64,000 nucleotides of DNA from Phalacrocorax aristotelis (lineage: Eukaryota; Chordata; Aves; Suliformes; Phalacrocoracidae), in assembly GCF_949628215.1 (NCBI RefSeq), contig NC_134280.1, positions 45,720,621-45,784,620 on the forward strand. The letters run 5' to 3'. The position numbers and the translations under genes were made by a program. The notes beneath the pieces were generated by a model, which had not been told where the DNA came from, made no database searches, and worked only from the letters and a program-made list of their open reading frames with translations. This document shows, piece by piece, positions 26,298 through 39,142 of the stretch (positions are counted from its first letter, which is position 1; each line of letters opens with the position of its first letter).

Positions 26298-29200
26298 AGA
26301 TCAGAACATTTCAAGCTGCTAGCTATGCAACTAAACGTGTCCCATCAAATAATAATAATTTAAAATAATGTCTCAAATTAAATGTTGCATTTTATCCCAT
26401 ATAACAACACACTCCTCCAAGTCCCTAGTTTGAGAAGTGTTGAAGGCAGGAGAGTGTTGCGAGGCAGAAAGAAAAATTTCTAAAAGGATAAAACCTGCTA
26501 AAAGACAATGCAATGACATTTTTAAAAACAGAAACCTGATCTATCCTGAAGTACATCGTATCATCGGAATGAGGCAAGATCAAAAACAACCGTGAGTTAT
26601 TACCTAGCGTGACTTTTGACTTCCAAGGAATGGAATCAGCACTTTGATACATTGTATGACTCATAAAAGAACAGTTTCAGGTCCTGACTGTAGGACAATG
26701 GTGACAGCAGGTTCAGCAGCTGATAATGCTGCAGCACCCCATCAAAGCTGTTCTGGTGCAGCTTCCACAAAAAGATCAGATCAGCTTTTGGCCAAGGTGA
26801 AACTTATAGGTAAGAATCAGATATTTCACAGGAATCATGTAGAAGCAGGCAGAAAGGGCTCTTTAATGGTTAAAGATGAGAAACGTGTGGGATTCTTGGA
26901 CGAGATGCTAAGAATGCAGTTGAGACCAAGACCACCAAGAGGTTCCAGAAGGACCAATCTGACATCTTGGTCCTTCTGGAAATTGATACCATTAAGTTAC
27001 TCAGAGAGAATTTTTCAGACATTAAGACTTACGTTGACACAAAGAGTATACTGAAGGTCTCACGAGGACTCTAGACTACCTGCGATCTCTCCTCTCAAGG
27101 GTAGTGTTAATGGTCCAAGTCTTCACCCAAATACTGCATATCCTCCAGAGCTCACTGATAAGTCCACTCTCCATTATTTCTTGATTTTAGTTTTAAACCT
27201 AGCCCAGTGACCACTCCCCACATTATGCCTCATCCATTTGCCAAGGCCTTCACCAGATTTTCTTAATACTACAAACCCTGAATAGATCACGAAAACCCCT
27301 TTTAATCCCCAGCTCTCCTGAATGCTGACCAACCCTAGCCTCACCTCAAGCTGTCCTGACTGGGACGTACACATCCATTGGCCCCTCTTAGAACCAGCTC
27401 TTATTCCTGCCCTGTAGACAAGGCAGGACAGAACAATAAATCTTAAATCCTGGCCTTGGCTCTGGTGGCAAGACACCAAGCAGTTCTGTTTAGGGTCCTG
27501 TCACCTGTGCTGAACTTCAAAGCAGTCCTACGACTCTGTGCTGTCACTAAAAGATCAAGTTAGGAATAAAGTTCCTCAACACTAAGCTGCATTCACAGAC
27601 ACATCCCAAAGGGTAGACACCAGCAGCATCCTAGGAAGTACCACCGCTTTGAGACCATTGGGCTTTAGTAGACCACAGTTTAGACTAGCATTAGGAGGTA
27701 GTAATAAACAGCTTTTACTGCAATAGCAGAAGGCTTGCAGATATAATGAGGCTGCTGTGGCAAAGACCTGGTGACTCCTGCTGAGCTTGCAGGGAGGCCT
27801 ATTTCAGTGCTAAGTGAACTCCAGGGTTCAGATTGGATTGCTACTTCTTCTTCCAAAATATAAGCATCAGAGAGTTTCAGTCTGTCTCCTGCATGTAGGT
27901 TTCCAAACGTAAACTGTGACAGCCTGCCAGAAAGCTCCTCCAAGCCGTGATTACTTTCAGGGACACAGTGCCTCAGCAGCCTTTCATTAAAGTTAGAATT
28001 ATGGATAGGAAATAACTAGGAGCTCCTTTTGTTGATGAATTCCAGAAATTTGCACAAGTAGACAAGAACTGTTGCAGCTAGGGCTCCTGGGCTTGTGCTT
28101 TATTTGTGGCTGAGCCTGCAACATTAAACTATCTTGAATACTGGAGGTATAGCTGGGGTTAGGCTTTGCTTTTGGAGAAGTAGTATGGGCCATGACCAGT
28201 TCTTATTATGCCCTCAAGGCTTGCAGAAGTAGAACAAGAAAAGAGCAGCATTCAAGGGTGTTATTTAGAAGACACAGGGTCTCAGCAGTTATGATGCAGT
28301 GTCAGGGTTTGCAAGAAAAATTAGGAGAATGTGAGTTGGTTTTACATACTGGAAGGCTTCCATGGATAGCTTAAAGAACTACACTCAGTAGGGTCCTATA
28401 GCTTGCAGTTACTTCACTGACACCATGCTGTGACTAAGCCTAGGCCTAGGCAGGAATCAGACTGAACTTCTGTCTCCCCTGACCAAGTAACAAAGTACTG
28501 ATAGGAAGGTGACCACAGCTGCTGGTTATTCTCGGCACAGTCCTAAAGCTAACCCTAAATTTAGCTATATATTAATAAGAATTTCCACTACCAGATGTTT
28601 TCCTAAACTAGAACCTCCTCATGTGGCTAATAACTTTTATCTTGTTCATGTCTCATTTCATTCCCATGAACGAGAAGCTACTGAAGCTACAGAATCCTCT
28701 CAACACCAGCCTTCATCCATTCCTGAGGACTGGGCAAACTCCAGCTTCAGTGTTTCTTGCCCCAACCCTCACTGTACTAGTAACTAACTCCACACACACC
28801 AAACAAAACAAAACATAAAAAAAGCTTGACTCTTAGGCTTTGCATCCACAGTTTTCATTCATCACTGTACACGGGGCTCTTCAAACACTTCCTGCCCAAA
28901 TTCTGGATAACCCTAAACCTGACACAGCATGCCGGGCTGCTGCCCTCAGCATGTCTCACGTCCCATGTCTCATGTCTCAAATCTTCCTTCTATGTCCCCT
29001 CTGGGGCTGACTGCAGCTCATCCTGCTGCCCTTCATGGTGAGACCACAGCTTGGCATTTCCTCAGCAAATCAACCTGCCTGGCCATGCTGGCTGGCTCCT
29101 CAGGGCAGTGGTGGACTCATGAGCGTTGCTCTGTGGGGGTCTCTTCCTGAGGCTCTGCCAGGCACACCTCCCTTGCAGGTGGGACATGCCCCTGCACCCT

Positions 29201-30003
29201 GCTCCTGTCACGTCCATGGCACCTCACAGAACAGGGAAGCAAGGCCTTGGTGCTGGCATGCTCATCCTTTCCTGCCTTGAGGAGGCAAGTAGTTCCCAGA
29301 TGCACTGACGCTGCTGCCAGACAGGTCCCGCTTGGTTTATAGTGGGCGATGGCCCCGAGGTGGTGGTCTCGCCATTGCCTTACAAACCGCCTTGGGACAT
29401 AAACTAGGTTTCCAATAAGAACACAAGTCACAGCTAAGCCCCTTTCTAAATAGTCATTCAGATTTGCTAGGGCAAATGGCTACGGCTAAATGCCTGGAAA
29501 TGGATCCTTACCAGCTTCTCATCCTGCTCATTGCAGGGGCCTGCCCTCTGCTCCAGCTCCCTCCTGTCAGGGCAAACCCCATGCCACCTCCTTCTGTGCC
29601 AGCTGCCTCCCTCACCTCCAGGCCATGCACCAAGGGCTCCCCCCACTCCCCAGGCCACCCCCTCCCACTGCTGCCCCCTCACCTTCCAGAATCTTCTGGA
29701 GGCTTCCACACTACCCTGGCCCAGCTCCCATACCACCTCAATTCCACAGGTTCATACAGACCTGGCACCCTAGCACTGGTGCATTTCCACTTCAGAACAA
29801 GAAAACAAACAAAACCAGAAACAACAAAAAATCAAACCCTATAAACATGTATCAATGAAACACTGTTGTCAGCATGTCAGACATACAAGTTGCTGGGATG
29901 TTGCTTTTCAGAGTCACTGAAGTACAGTGATGTCGGCTTACAATACAGTTGTACCATTTACTAATTTTACACACTGCTTTGAGAAGTAACTTCTAGGGGC
30001 ATT

Positions 30004-30095
30004 AAAAAAAAAACAACCAAAACAAAACAAAAACAAAAACCCCAAACCCACAAAACAAACACCAAAACCCCACCAAAACACTAAACAAAAAAACC
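30004..30095 (+). repeat. A/C-rich low-complexity tract next to the solo LTR
   Basis: Runs of AAAAC, AACAAAAC and ACCCCAAA cover about 90 bp, ending 8 bp before the LTR's target duplication. Confidence 0.8.
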
Positions 30096-30102
30096 CCATA
30101 CC

Positions 30103-30107
30103 CAGCA
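30103..30107. repeat. Target-site duplication CAGCA, left copy
   Basis: It is identical to 30687-30691 on the other side of the solo LTR. Confidence 0.85.
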
Positions 30108-30686
30108 TGTCATGGTTTTAGCTCGGATAGAGTTATTATTTCTTCACTGCAGCTGCCATAGTGCTGTGCTTTGGACTTAGTATGAAAACAATGTTGATAA
30201 CACACCAATGTTTTGGTTGTTGCTGGGTAGCACTTGTACTAGTCAAGGACTCTTCTAGCTTCCCATGCTCTGCCAGGTGCACAAGAAGCCAGAGGGGAGG
30301 GGGCACAGCTAAGAGAGTGGATTCAAACTGGCCAAAGGGGTATTCCATATCATGTAATGTCATGCCCCATATGTTAACTGGGAGGAGCTGGCTGGGGGAG
30401 GCAGGCAGCAATCACAGCTCAGGGATCAGCAGGATCGGTGGGTGGGTGGTAAGCAGTTGTATCGTTTGTGTTTCTGGTTTCTTCTCTTTTCCTTATATTG
30501 TTATTATCATAATCATCATTATTATCATTATCATTTTATTTTAATTATTAAACTGTTCTTATCTCAACCCACAAGTTTTTTTTCGTGCTTTTGCTCTTCC
30601 GATTCTCTCCCCCATCCCACAGGGGTGGGGGGAGTGAGCAAGCGGCTGCGTGGTGTTTAGTTGCCAACTGGGGCTGAACCACAACA
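30108..30686 (+). mobile_element. Solo LTR, ERVL-like family
   Basis: This 579-bp LTR starts TGTCATGGTTTTAGC and ends GCTGAACCACAACA, flanked by an exact 5-bp duplication CAGCA (30103-30107 and 30687-30691). It carries a degraded TATA region near 30366, a TTATTATCAT-type microsatellite at about 30497-30545, and an intact ATTAAACTG polyadenylation signal. Its 3' part matches the reverse complement of the provirus LTR at 4432-4560. No internal retroviral sequence adjoins it. Confidence 0.92.
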
Positions 30687-30691
30687 CAGCA
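30687..30691. repeat. Target-site duplication CAGCA, right copy
   Basis: It is identical to 30103-30107. The GCAGCAGC context makes the exact base ambiguous. Confidence 0.8.
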
Positions 30692-31409
30692 GCAGCAGGC
30701 AGCCATAATTTCTGTGCATGTAGATTTCTGCCATAATTTAAGTATCACCTACTTTAGGTTTGATTTCATCATGGAGTTCCCTTTCCTCTCCCTATCCCCA
30801 GCTGAGCAAACATCCAATTAAACATTTGCAGTGGGAACAAAGCACAGCACTCAGATACACAGCACCACTGGCACCTCAGGTGGGATTTCACTTCAGGCTG
30901 TGATTTTCCAGCTATTTCCATGGTTTAAAACTTAACACTTCTTTCTTCCAAACACTGTGCACCAGCTACACAGTGTATAGTTAAAAAATAACTTGCCCAA
31001 GCAGAAGTTACATCTGCCTCTGTTTATTTAATAGGCCTCAATGGACTTTCCCACCTTCCATGATCTTGTCCAAACCCTCTTTGAACATACACAACATTAG
31101 TAGCATCGGCAGCATTTCACAGCATCTCCACCAGTCCATCCCCGCCTCACAGCACATGAAGAGGCATGTTAGCTTTCCACTGGGCAGCAACATGAAATTG
31201 GCAACACACCCGCTGCCATGCAGGCACTCAAGCCAAAGGCCCTGCAAACTGTACTCTGTTCCCAGGTTCCACGGTGATACATGGTGGTGCAGCCCCCACC
31301 CCACCCCAGCCCACTCTGCGATCCCAGCACAAGCCCTATTGTGTTATCTTAGTCCTAAGGACTTGGGTGCCAGGCAATCTCTGTCCACACCTGGGCCATC
31401 TGCTGCCTG
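30692..31409. other. Unassigned sequence between two LTRs
   Basis: I see no gene or recognisable repeat here. Confidence 0.5.
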
Positions 31410-32188
31410 ACTCGTATACCAGAATTGTGGCCAGAGTGTAAAATATTGACCAAAGCCAATCATCTATATCCTATAAATAGCAATCCAAGAGGGAGACCCT
31501 TTGAGCTCTCTGGGACCACAGCAGGCTGTGTGACCCTGTACCTCCCCCTGGGCTGGGACACCTCTCAGGGTAGATTTTGCAAGGATTAAAGGATGGTCTG
31601 TTGATGATTTTGCAAGGACTCAAAGGCCTGATTTTGCGAGGTTTGGCGGCCATGCACTAAGGAATGACAGGACATAAAAGTGAGTAATTTATGAAACTCA
31701 CAAAAAGGGAAATTTTATTTACAGGTTAACCTTGGTGGGTGTGTGGGTCAGTGTGTGTGTGCATGCGATTTGACTATATATATAATCCGTAATCACATAA
31801 ACCGTTGACCAAGTCCAAGACTAAGATTGGGCCTAGCCGCAGCTAGACTTCTCTCTGAAAGAAGTTTAGAAAGCAAGGGGGTCTATTCTGAACCTCCTGA
31901 CTCAACGGGAGGGTCCTCCTTAGCCCCTGCATCCACAGTCCCTCCAAATCATTCTAACTCAAGTATACCTCAATTTTCCTTTGTGCACTCCTTCCATGTA
32001 AGCAATGGAGCGAACCGTGCCATTTTCAATTCTTTAACTAAGTTGCTATGTTGATTGTAAAAAATTCCATCAAACTCTTAAATTGGCTGATGCTGTTAAG
32101 AATTACACAACCTAATATTGTGATCTTTCTCAAAAACATTAATAAATCTTAAATTGCTAAAGCTGTGTAACAAATCATATTCCCGACA
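31410..32188 (+). mobile_element. Probable LTR of a second ERV type (left boundary uncertain)
   Basis: The right end is well shaped: an AATAAA at 32141-32146, about 40 bp to a terminus ATTCCCGACA, then leader sequence ATTTGGTGTAGTCAGCAGG of the kind that follows an ERV LTR. Upstream there is a CCAAT box (31456-31460) and TATAAATA (31472-31479), but also TATATATAA near 31778, so the true start could lie anywhere between about 31400 and 31670. No coding region follows. Confidence 0.5.
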
Positions 32189-32270
32189 ATTTGGTGTAGT
32201 CAGCAGGATACACAAGGTTGTATTTGTGACAATTTGGTGTAGTCAGCCATATCCACAAACCTGCATTTGT
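32185..32270 (+). repeat. Two exact-period 43-bp tandem units of a retroviral leader
   Basis: GACAATTTGGTGTAGTCAGC begins at 32185 and again at 32228, and GACA recurs at 32271, giving a strict period of 43 bp. The units differ at a handful of positions in their second half. They span the LTR terminus and primer-binding region of the adjoining LTR. Confidence 0.85.
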
Positions 32271-32350
32271 GACAGGTTCCCATAATAGTTTTGAGGAAAG
32301 GAGGCCCACTGGTTTCTCCAGGCAGCTTCTCATACACCATGTGGAACTCA

Positions 32351-32433
32351 AGTGACAGGATGAGAGAAAACGGCCTCAAGTTGTGCTAGGGAAGGTTTAG
32401 ATTGGATATTGGGAAAAATTTCTTCACTAAAAT
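32351..32433 (+). mobile_element. CR1 3' fragment
   Basis: The sequence AGTGACAGGATGAGAG through TTGGATATTGGGAAAAATTTCTTCAC corresponds to the block just after 2750 in the better CR1 copy of this window. It stops after TTCACTAAAATG without the CR1 terminus. Confidence 0.8.
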
Positions 32434-35400
32434 GTACCCATCTCTCCAGTCTATCTCACCTCACAAGTGTTTAGAATATAGTTTCATAATCCTATTTTTA
32501 CCAAATCCAGGCTTTTTACATAATGTTTACTATGAGGCAACCACTAAGAATGCAGAAGAAAACCCTCCATCAGAAGTTAACCAACTATTTTCAGTCCTTT
32601 TTAAGCAAAAGGAAAAGCCCATATACAAAACACACCTTGTTTTATAGGAACCTACACCCTCTAGGGAAAAACTGTTTCATCAAAAGAATTCCCAACCAGC
32701 GCTAACCAGAGTTAGTTACAACATGGTATTAAGAAGACAACTTCTTTTCAAATACTTAAGAGCATCGTGAAACAACCTCTGCCAAAATTAAAGGTCTGCT
32801 CTCTACTGGGTTATTGTTCCATGCCGTCTGCAGACATCACTGCATGAGTTATACTATTCTGACATCATTTTGCACAGTCAGTGCCCAAAGCACATGCCTA
32901 TACTATAATACAGTCTTGACAGGACCTCACCTAGTAAATCCTAAATAGTTTCCAGAAGCACTATGTAAAAAATACCCAGGAAGCATGCTGGGTAAGCAAT
33001 TCAGATGATTGCATGCTCTGGGATTCTTTCTGTCTCTGAAGAGCTTCCATATGTCCAGTTTGTAACTCTAAGCAGGGCAAAAAGAAAAAGTTAGTCTGGC
33101 ACACATTCCTCTGATATCCAGCACTGTCACAACTGTTGTTTTGAAGTTAGTTACCTGATGCCAGGGCAACCAGATCCAGAGAGAACTGCAGACCAAGAAC
33201 TTCTAGGAGAATAGCTTGGCCAAGAAGAGACAACATGGAGAAGGCTTCAGCTTATGAACAGCAGGTAATGCTGGTAAAAGTCACACGATGGACAAGGTCT
33301 GCCACTATGGTGATGTAGTGAGGATCTGGGGTGCTGGAGGAGGTCTGAAGCAGTAGCATGATAGCCTCACATACGTGTAAACCAATAGTTCCTAGCCTGG
33401 TGAACACTCACAAAACAAAGAGCAATATCAAGATAACCCCCAAGCTGCTGCCATTGCTCAAAGAAACATTGTGAAGGAATGAGTTACCAACATCTGGAGC
33501 TTATAGGAAAGAAGGGAAATGTGCTCTATAGTTTCCTAGAGAGGGGGGCCTGTTGTGGTTACAGAAGTAGATTTCTATATTTTCTGCTTGACTCTGGATT
33601 TTTGTGGACAAACAAGTCATTAATGAACAGCATCATGAGGTGAGAAAGGTATAGGAAAGAAGACCCCCGAGAAATTTAATTCAAGCGTGTGCAAATACCA
33701 ACCTTGGGGGCTAAAGCATAATTTTCACTCTCAGATTCCACACTTCTTAGAATATCTACACACTACTTGGAGCCTCACCCTTCTCTTAAACCCCTATTTT
33801 AAATAGGGTTTTATATTTATATGTATTTTTGCCTAGAGAACTGAGAATACCTTTTCTCCACATAAATACTATCCAATATTCCCCTAATCCCACCCAACAA
33901 GAGCCAAACAGCATATGCACACCCCCAGCCAATTATATTATTAGGAGCTTAGAAGGGAGAAACCAAAAAATTCATACCTATGAGAAGTAAGAACGTATGG
34001 CTAGGTTAAGACAATCTGCTTAGGAGAAGGTGATTTCCCATGTTTGGCAGAAGGTATTCTTGCCACAAGGCAAGAAATTGCATGTGCTTTACCAGCACAT
34101 ACCTGCTAGAAACTGCTTATAATGGCTAAAGCACACTTAGTAGCTTTACCAGGAACATTTTACTAATAGCTTTGGTTCACTAATAGCATAATTTTTGCTA
34201 GGGACCTTTTGCCGGCTTACAGGTATTTGAAGACTTCCACATTAGTCGATTTCACACTGACAAGGTTTTTAGTGTCAACCTAGCTTAAGATGTCATTCAG
34301 AAATCCTGGCTGCTAACTGAGGTTTATTCCTTGTAATAAAAGGCAAAGGCTAGAGCCAAGAGTCTCAGAGGCTAATGGGTTAGAGCCAGATCATGAATAA
34401 TTGAACGTATATTCTCCATTTATGGCACTAAGTGGCAGCAACTGGCTGTGAAAATGCATTTGTGGGAATGCCAGGGTCCTGAGGCTTTTCAGCAATGAGC
34501 CCCTGTGGCTGCTTATCTTCACCTTCCCCGACTAAGTCACAGAGTCTGACACCACCACTTTCAGTCTGTTCTTTGGCAGCCAGAAATTAGGCCTTTTCTG
34601 AAAACTACTAAATTCAGCCTCAATTCCTGAGCAAAGCCAGCAGAGACCAGCCACACCACCACAAATGGGAGAGCTGCAAAGAAAAGAACAGCTGCCATAT
34701 GTTTCACTGGAGTATGTGCTGTGCAGAAACCATCACAGAAAACAAGATGCATTGCAACCTATAGGCTTACCCATCCCCACTCTAACTAATGCAATCCCTC
34801 TTGCCTTTCCAGAAGGAAAAAACACCTCATGGGAAGAATTATAGCAGCTTCTGAGTTCCTCATGAGCACACAGAATGAGTGTTACCAGTTCATTACTAGG
34901 GGCCTTGCTTAAGGCCACTGGGAGGTCACCGCTATACTCTTGCAATATTATTGGCCTGGGACAGCTATGTAGCAGCTTATTGGTTACATACAAAATGCTT
35001 CCATGTGCTGAGCTACTGCAGAGGCTGGTGCTGTGGGTTTTGCTAGACAAACACTGCAGGTCCCAACAAGTCTGAGTGCTATTCTGATTTCTAGCTCCAG
35101 CAGCAAACCTCTACCTCTGGAGATGAGCTGGGAACCTGGCCCAGGGAACAGCAGCAGGTTTGTTGCTCTCTGAAAGTCTGAAGCATTTCTTCCTGGAATC
35201 CTGTTTTAGAACAGGTTTGTAAGGATGAAATACCCCCTCCTTCCCCCAGACTAACCACAGAAAGGAACCGAGGATGGAGGGAAACAGGAAGAGGAAGGGG
35301 ACAAGGAAAGAAGCAGCAGGAAAAGCTCCTCATGCTATCTTAAACTTCCAGAGCTACTCAGGGCAGAAATCTTAGAAGCAAGCACAACCCATATACAGCA

Positions 35401-36999
35401 GTTGAAGACATGCAACAAAATATCCAACTGTGGGCTGCTCCAAGAAATGGAAGGGAAAATTATCCCTAAAATGCCAAGCATGCAGCACAAATCGTTTACA
35501 AGGAGAATACGTTTGTAATTACAAGTTATTTTAGCTACCCTGCTGCCAGGAGTAACTAGGAGCAGTGTCATCATCTTGTACCCCAGGGACCAGCTGATGC
35601 TGCTGTTACTGCAGCACCCAGGCTGAGCTTTCTTGGTGGAACACCTCCCTCCAGTGGCCAAAGGCAAGTGGTTTCCATAGAGCTCAGGCAGTTGAGGACC
35701 CAAGCTGGGGATAAGCAGCAGTCCTCACCTTCCCTCCTTTCTCCTTCCAGCTCCATGTCAGGCTGAAGGAGAACCAGTAGTGCCCTTCCCCACCTGGCAG
35801 TCATCTGGTCATGTTTGGCAGCTTTGCCATGAAGTGCAGCCCTGTAAGTTGTGAGGCCCTAGGAAAGCATTGTCACCTGATTAAAGCACGGTGCTCTGGG
35901 AAACCAACCGGAAAGAAGGGATATCCCATATGACCAAGAACAAAGCTCTCAAGCACAGCCCAAGACAGCCTAAAGAAACTGTACTCACAGATCATTGCAC
36001 CCTACTCTGGGTGCAGGATCCATTTAAGCACTCTCACTCTGCACTCAGCCAGCTGGTCAGGGTAACTAAAGTCTTGACTTTAGTTTAGACTTTAGACCAG
36101 TTGCTACCATCATTTGCTAGTAGCACCCCAGCACTTTCTTCTCTGCAAACTTCACTCTTGTTACTTCAAACATGTATGAGCACTTAGGTCATTAGCCCCT
36201 AAAGAAACAACTCCAGACCCCATTAGCACACTAACATAGGTCATTCTAAGAGCAGCCATTTTAAATGGCCAGAAACACCACCATGGAGCAGGATCTGAAG
36301 GAATTTTGAGATGCAGCTCATATCCATTTCTTAACTGCTTAGCTGAGGAAAGCTGAAGAAGATTCATACAGTTGCTCTATTTCTCAAGAGCTTTTCAGAG
36401 TCAAGCCCAGTGTGTGGTGGCATAACCTACAAAAATGGCTACCTCAGCTTTGTTCCTCCTCACAGTGGCAGGGTAGGAGCTGAGAAACCTTTCTTTAAAA
36501 TAGCAGCCTGGAGGCAGGACCCTACTGAAGGTGAGTAGGAAGAGGGAAAAATTATAAAGCTAAGCTAGCAATAGCTGTATGCACTGTGGGCACAGCAGCA
36601 AGCTTGTGTTTTGTCAGAAGTAGTCCCTGAGGCTTATGACTTCATACGGCACAGACTGTAAAGATCTGAAGCAACATCTCCAAATACAGGATATCACTTA
36701 GCTTAGGAGATAACAGGTAATTCAAAGGAGCTACCACTCAGTCAGCTCACCCTAGGAGAGACTTTCTTCATAAAACAAGGCAAAGTTTACTCTAGAATAT
36801 AGCCTAGAAAAATTGTCACCTCTCTGCTGGACAGTATCTTCACAGTCCACACTGATCTCACACATGGGCCTCAACAGCTTTTGGCAGGTCCTTTGCCACC
36901 TTGAACAAAGATGGTGTCAGTGAATCGCATGTAAGCAGAAGGGGGTGGAGAGGAAACAAGGAGAAACCACTGCAATGCACAAGTTGTAGGCAGAGATAC
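32434..36999. other. Unassigned sequence immediately 3' of CD82
   Basis: No coding exon, LTR or CR1 signature was found between the CR1 scrap and the predicted CD82 poly(A) site. Confidence 0.5.
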
Positions 37000-39064
37000 A
37001 TTTTTTAGCAAAGTCTTTATTACAGAAATATTCACCCTCTAGAGTTTTATATCTGTACACACATATCTTCCAGTAGGAAGATGTTGCTAAAAGCAGACAA
37101 AAACAAAAAGAAAACCCAGCATGGGCTGGTTTTTACTTGCTGCTTGGCATGGGCAGCTGTAACTGAACAAGAATTTTACATATAAGAACACATTAGAGAA
37201 CAGACGTTGTGCTACAAAAGCTAGCAAGCTTTACTGCTAAGAAGGGTGCCTTCTGCTATAGTAAAGGTCAGCTTGAAGGATCTGTGCAGGAGGGGGCAGG
37301 TGTCTCAAAATAGCAAAGCCTTATCAGACCTCCATAGAAAACAGCTGCCCAGTCATATCCACTCTCCCCAATCACTGCTGTGTCCAGAGATAAGGGCAAA
37401 GCAGGGACCCAACTGCTGGGGCCCTGATCCCCTGCATGAGCCTTTCTTCCCAGAAGGAGAACTGAGTAGGTAGTGAAGCCATCCCTTTGAACTGCTACTA
37501 GGGTTATCCCTATCAACCCCACCCCTGACAAGAGACCACCTCTGTAAGGCAAAGGCTCTCTCACAAAGTACCCTGTTATCAGGTCTCAGGCAAAGACCAT
37601 CCACTTTTCTCTCATACAGCTTCCTACTGTCAAGGTGATTGCATACATGTGCAACTGCAGGAAAACTGTTGTGCCCAAGCCACTTCTGAGACTGAGGATT
37701 TGCACCCAGCTCCCTTATCTAAGAAGTTAGGAGAGTTTTTCCACATACATTTCCTACTTTCTTCTGCTCTATACCAGCTGCTGGCCGCTAGCTGAACAGA
37801 GCTAATAGCCCAGCCATTAAGTACAGAAACCACCCAGCCTGCAAGCTGCAGAACCAGCTACATATCTGCTGCAGTGCTTACACTCCAGACAGCTCAGGAT
37901 GCAACCATGGATCCAGACCACAGTGGAGTCAGAAGACTGGACAACTGAAATAAAAGCAGCTTATCCTTGCATCCAAACTAAGGAACTTAAACCGGGTACC
38001 AGTTAACAGTGATGTCTCCAATATACAGCATCAGCAATCCAGTCAGATCCCTCCACATTCATAATTAAAAACCACAGCTGCTCATAAAGGGGACGGGGAA
38101 GAATCAAGTTAATCATAAGCTCTATAAAAGTTGGCAACCCAAGAATGCAACCAGCAGAGCCAGCCTGGGGCTGAGTCCATACTCTGAAGCAGTCTCTGAA
38201 GTACCTCCAAGCTGACAGGAGCCAGAAAAGCTGGTTCTAGAAGAGGACAAGGTGAAGAGGCAAGTGGGAGAAACACATAGGTGTCAAGTCCAGAACCCAA
38301 GAGACCCATTCCAGAAGCAGCTGAGCACCACCACCACAGTCTGCCAGGCCACACTAGGAATAGGTAGGCTTGGATCCCTCCCCGTGGCTTCTCATCATGC
38401 TCAAAGGGAAGAGCTTCACCGAAGGCAAGGCAAAGCTGACTCCAGAAGCAGGAGAAGCTAGTATGAGGGTAGTGCTCGATATTTCAGATGAGAGCCTAGG
38501 CTGGAAGATGCATAGTAGGAGCCAGATCACGTTAACTGCAACGGAGGAGAAGGCCTATAAAGCACAACTAGTTACCACCACAAGTCAGTAAAGTAGGTGG
38601 AGCTACCAAAGCACTAAAATCTCAACAGCAATCCTGACTCACAAGACAGAGATGGGACTTCTGGGAGGGGTGGGGAGAAAGATATGTGGAAGGAGAACGA
38701 GGGGCAAGAGGGGTTATTGTATATTAGGCCCAGGGGGTTGCAAAATGGAGATGAATAGTATTGTTTAACATGGAGCAGGCAGCAAAAGCATTGTCCCCTC
38801 AGGTTAGTCGGTGTCTCATGTGATACAAGACAGTTAAGTTCTGCTTCTTGAAGTAGAAGTAATCCAGAGGCAGGATGTAGGTGGCCCAAGGACCCTATTG
38901 CCAGAAGATCAGGCTGTATTGCAGCTCTAACAGTTCTTAGCAGAGTGGTATCAGAAATGGGATGTCACAGGAATAATGGTCAACGGTTGGACAGTCTGGG
39001 TGTGAGGCAGGAATGTTCTGTTTGCTCTTTTTTCTGTGGTGCCGTAGCTCCGGACTCAGCCAAC
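37000..39064 (-). other. CD82: CD82 3' UTR (predicted extent)
   Basis: After the stop codon the first sense-strand AATAAA I can find is at 37019-37014, so the last exon should extend about 2.05 kb and be cleaved near 37000. No recognisable repeat interrupts this stretch. The extent is inferred from the signal alone; an earlier variant signal could give a shorter transcript. Confidence 0.6.
37014..37019 (-). terminator. Polyadenylation signal AATAAA, likely for CD82
   Basis: The plus strand reads TTTATT, giving CTGTAATAAAGACTTTG on the gene strand. It is the first canonical signal downstream of the CD82 stop codon. Confidence 0.6.
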
Positions 39065-39142
39065 TCAAGACTTGGGCACTTTGGTGTAGTCTTCGCTGTG
39101 TATGTTCTTGCAGAGTGAAATGGACAGTATCATTCCCAGCAG
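39065..39142 (-). CDS. CD82: CD82 coding exon 8 (C-terminus and stop)
   Basis: The acceptor CTTATTCCAG is followed by codons for the second half of TM4 (LLGMILSISLC) and the cytoplasmic tail ending SEDYTKVPKS, then TGA at 39067-39065. The tail keeps a YxxPhi lysosomal sorting motif (YTKV; human has YSKV). Two differences from human are visible: a Ser replaces one of the two membrane-proximal cysteines (position 249), and the final residue is Ser instead of Tyr. Confidence 0.97.
   Translation of the reverse strand: MLGMILSISLCKNIHSEDYTKVPKS

Larger units (their letters stand above)
23019..30003. other. Gene-poor stretch with one direct repeat pair
   Basis: No supported gene is present. It contains the 65-bp repeat pair listed separately. 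The part at about 28900-29770 is GC-rich and proline-coding in several frames, which gives overlapping chance open frames on both strands. Confidence 0.45.

Noticed and set aside
26644..27054. A 136-codon plus-strand frame considered as a processed pseudogene
   Set aside because: No parent gene recognised, no poly(A) tail or target duplication; better-looking words lie in different frames.
29464..29858. Overlapping proline-rich open frames on both strands
   Set aside because: The stretch is GC-rich and stop-poor in several frames; no domain, no splice signals.
1..37000. Coding exons of TSPAN18, expected downstream of CD82 from human gene order
   Set aside because: No tetraspanin-like exon beyond CD82 was seen; any TSPAN18 part here would have to be non-coding or intronic.
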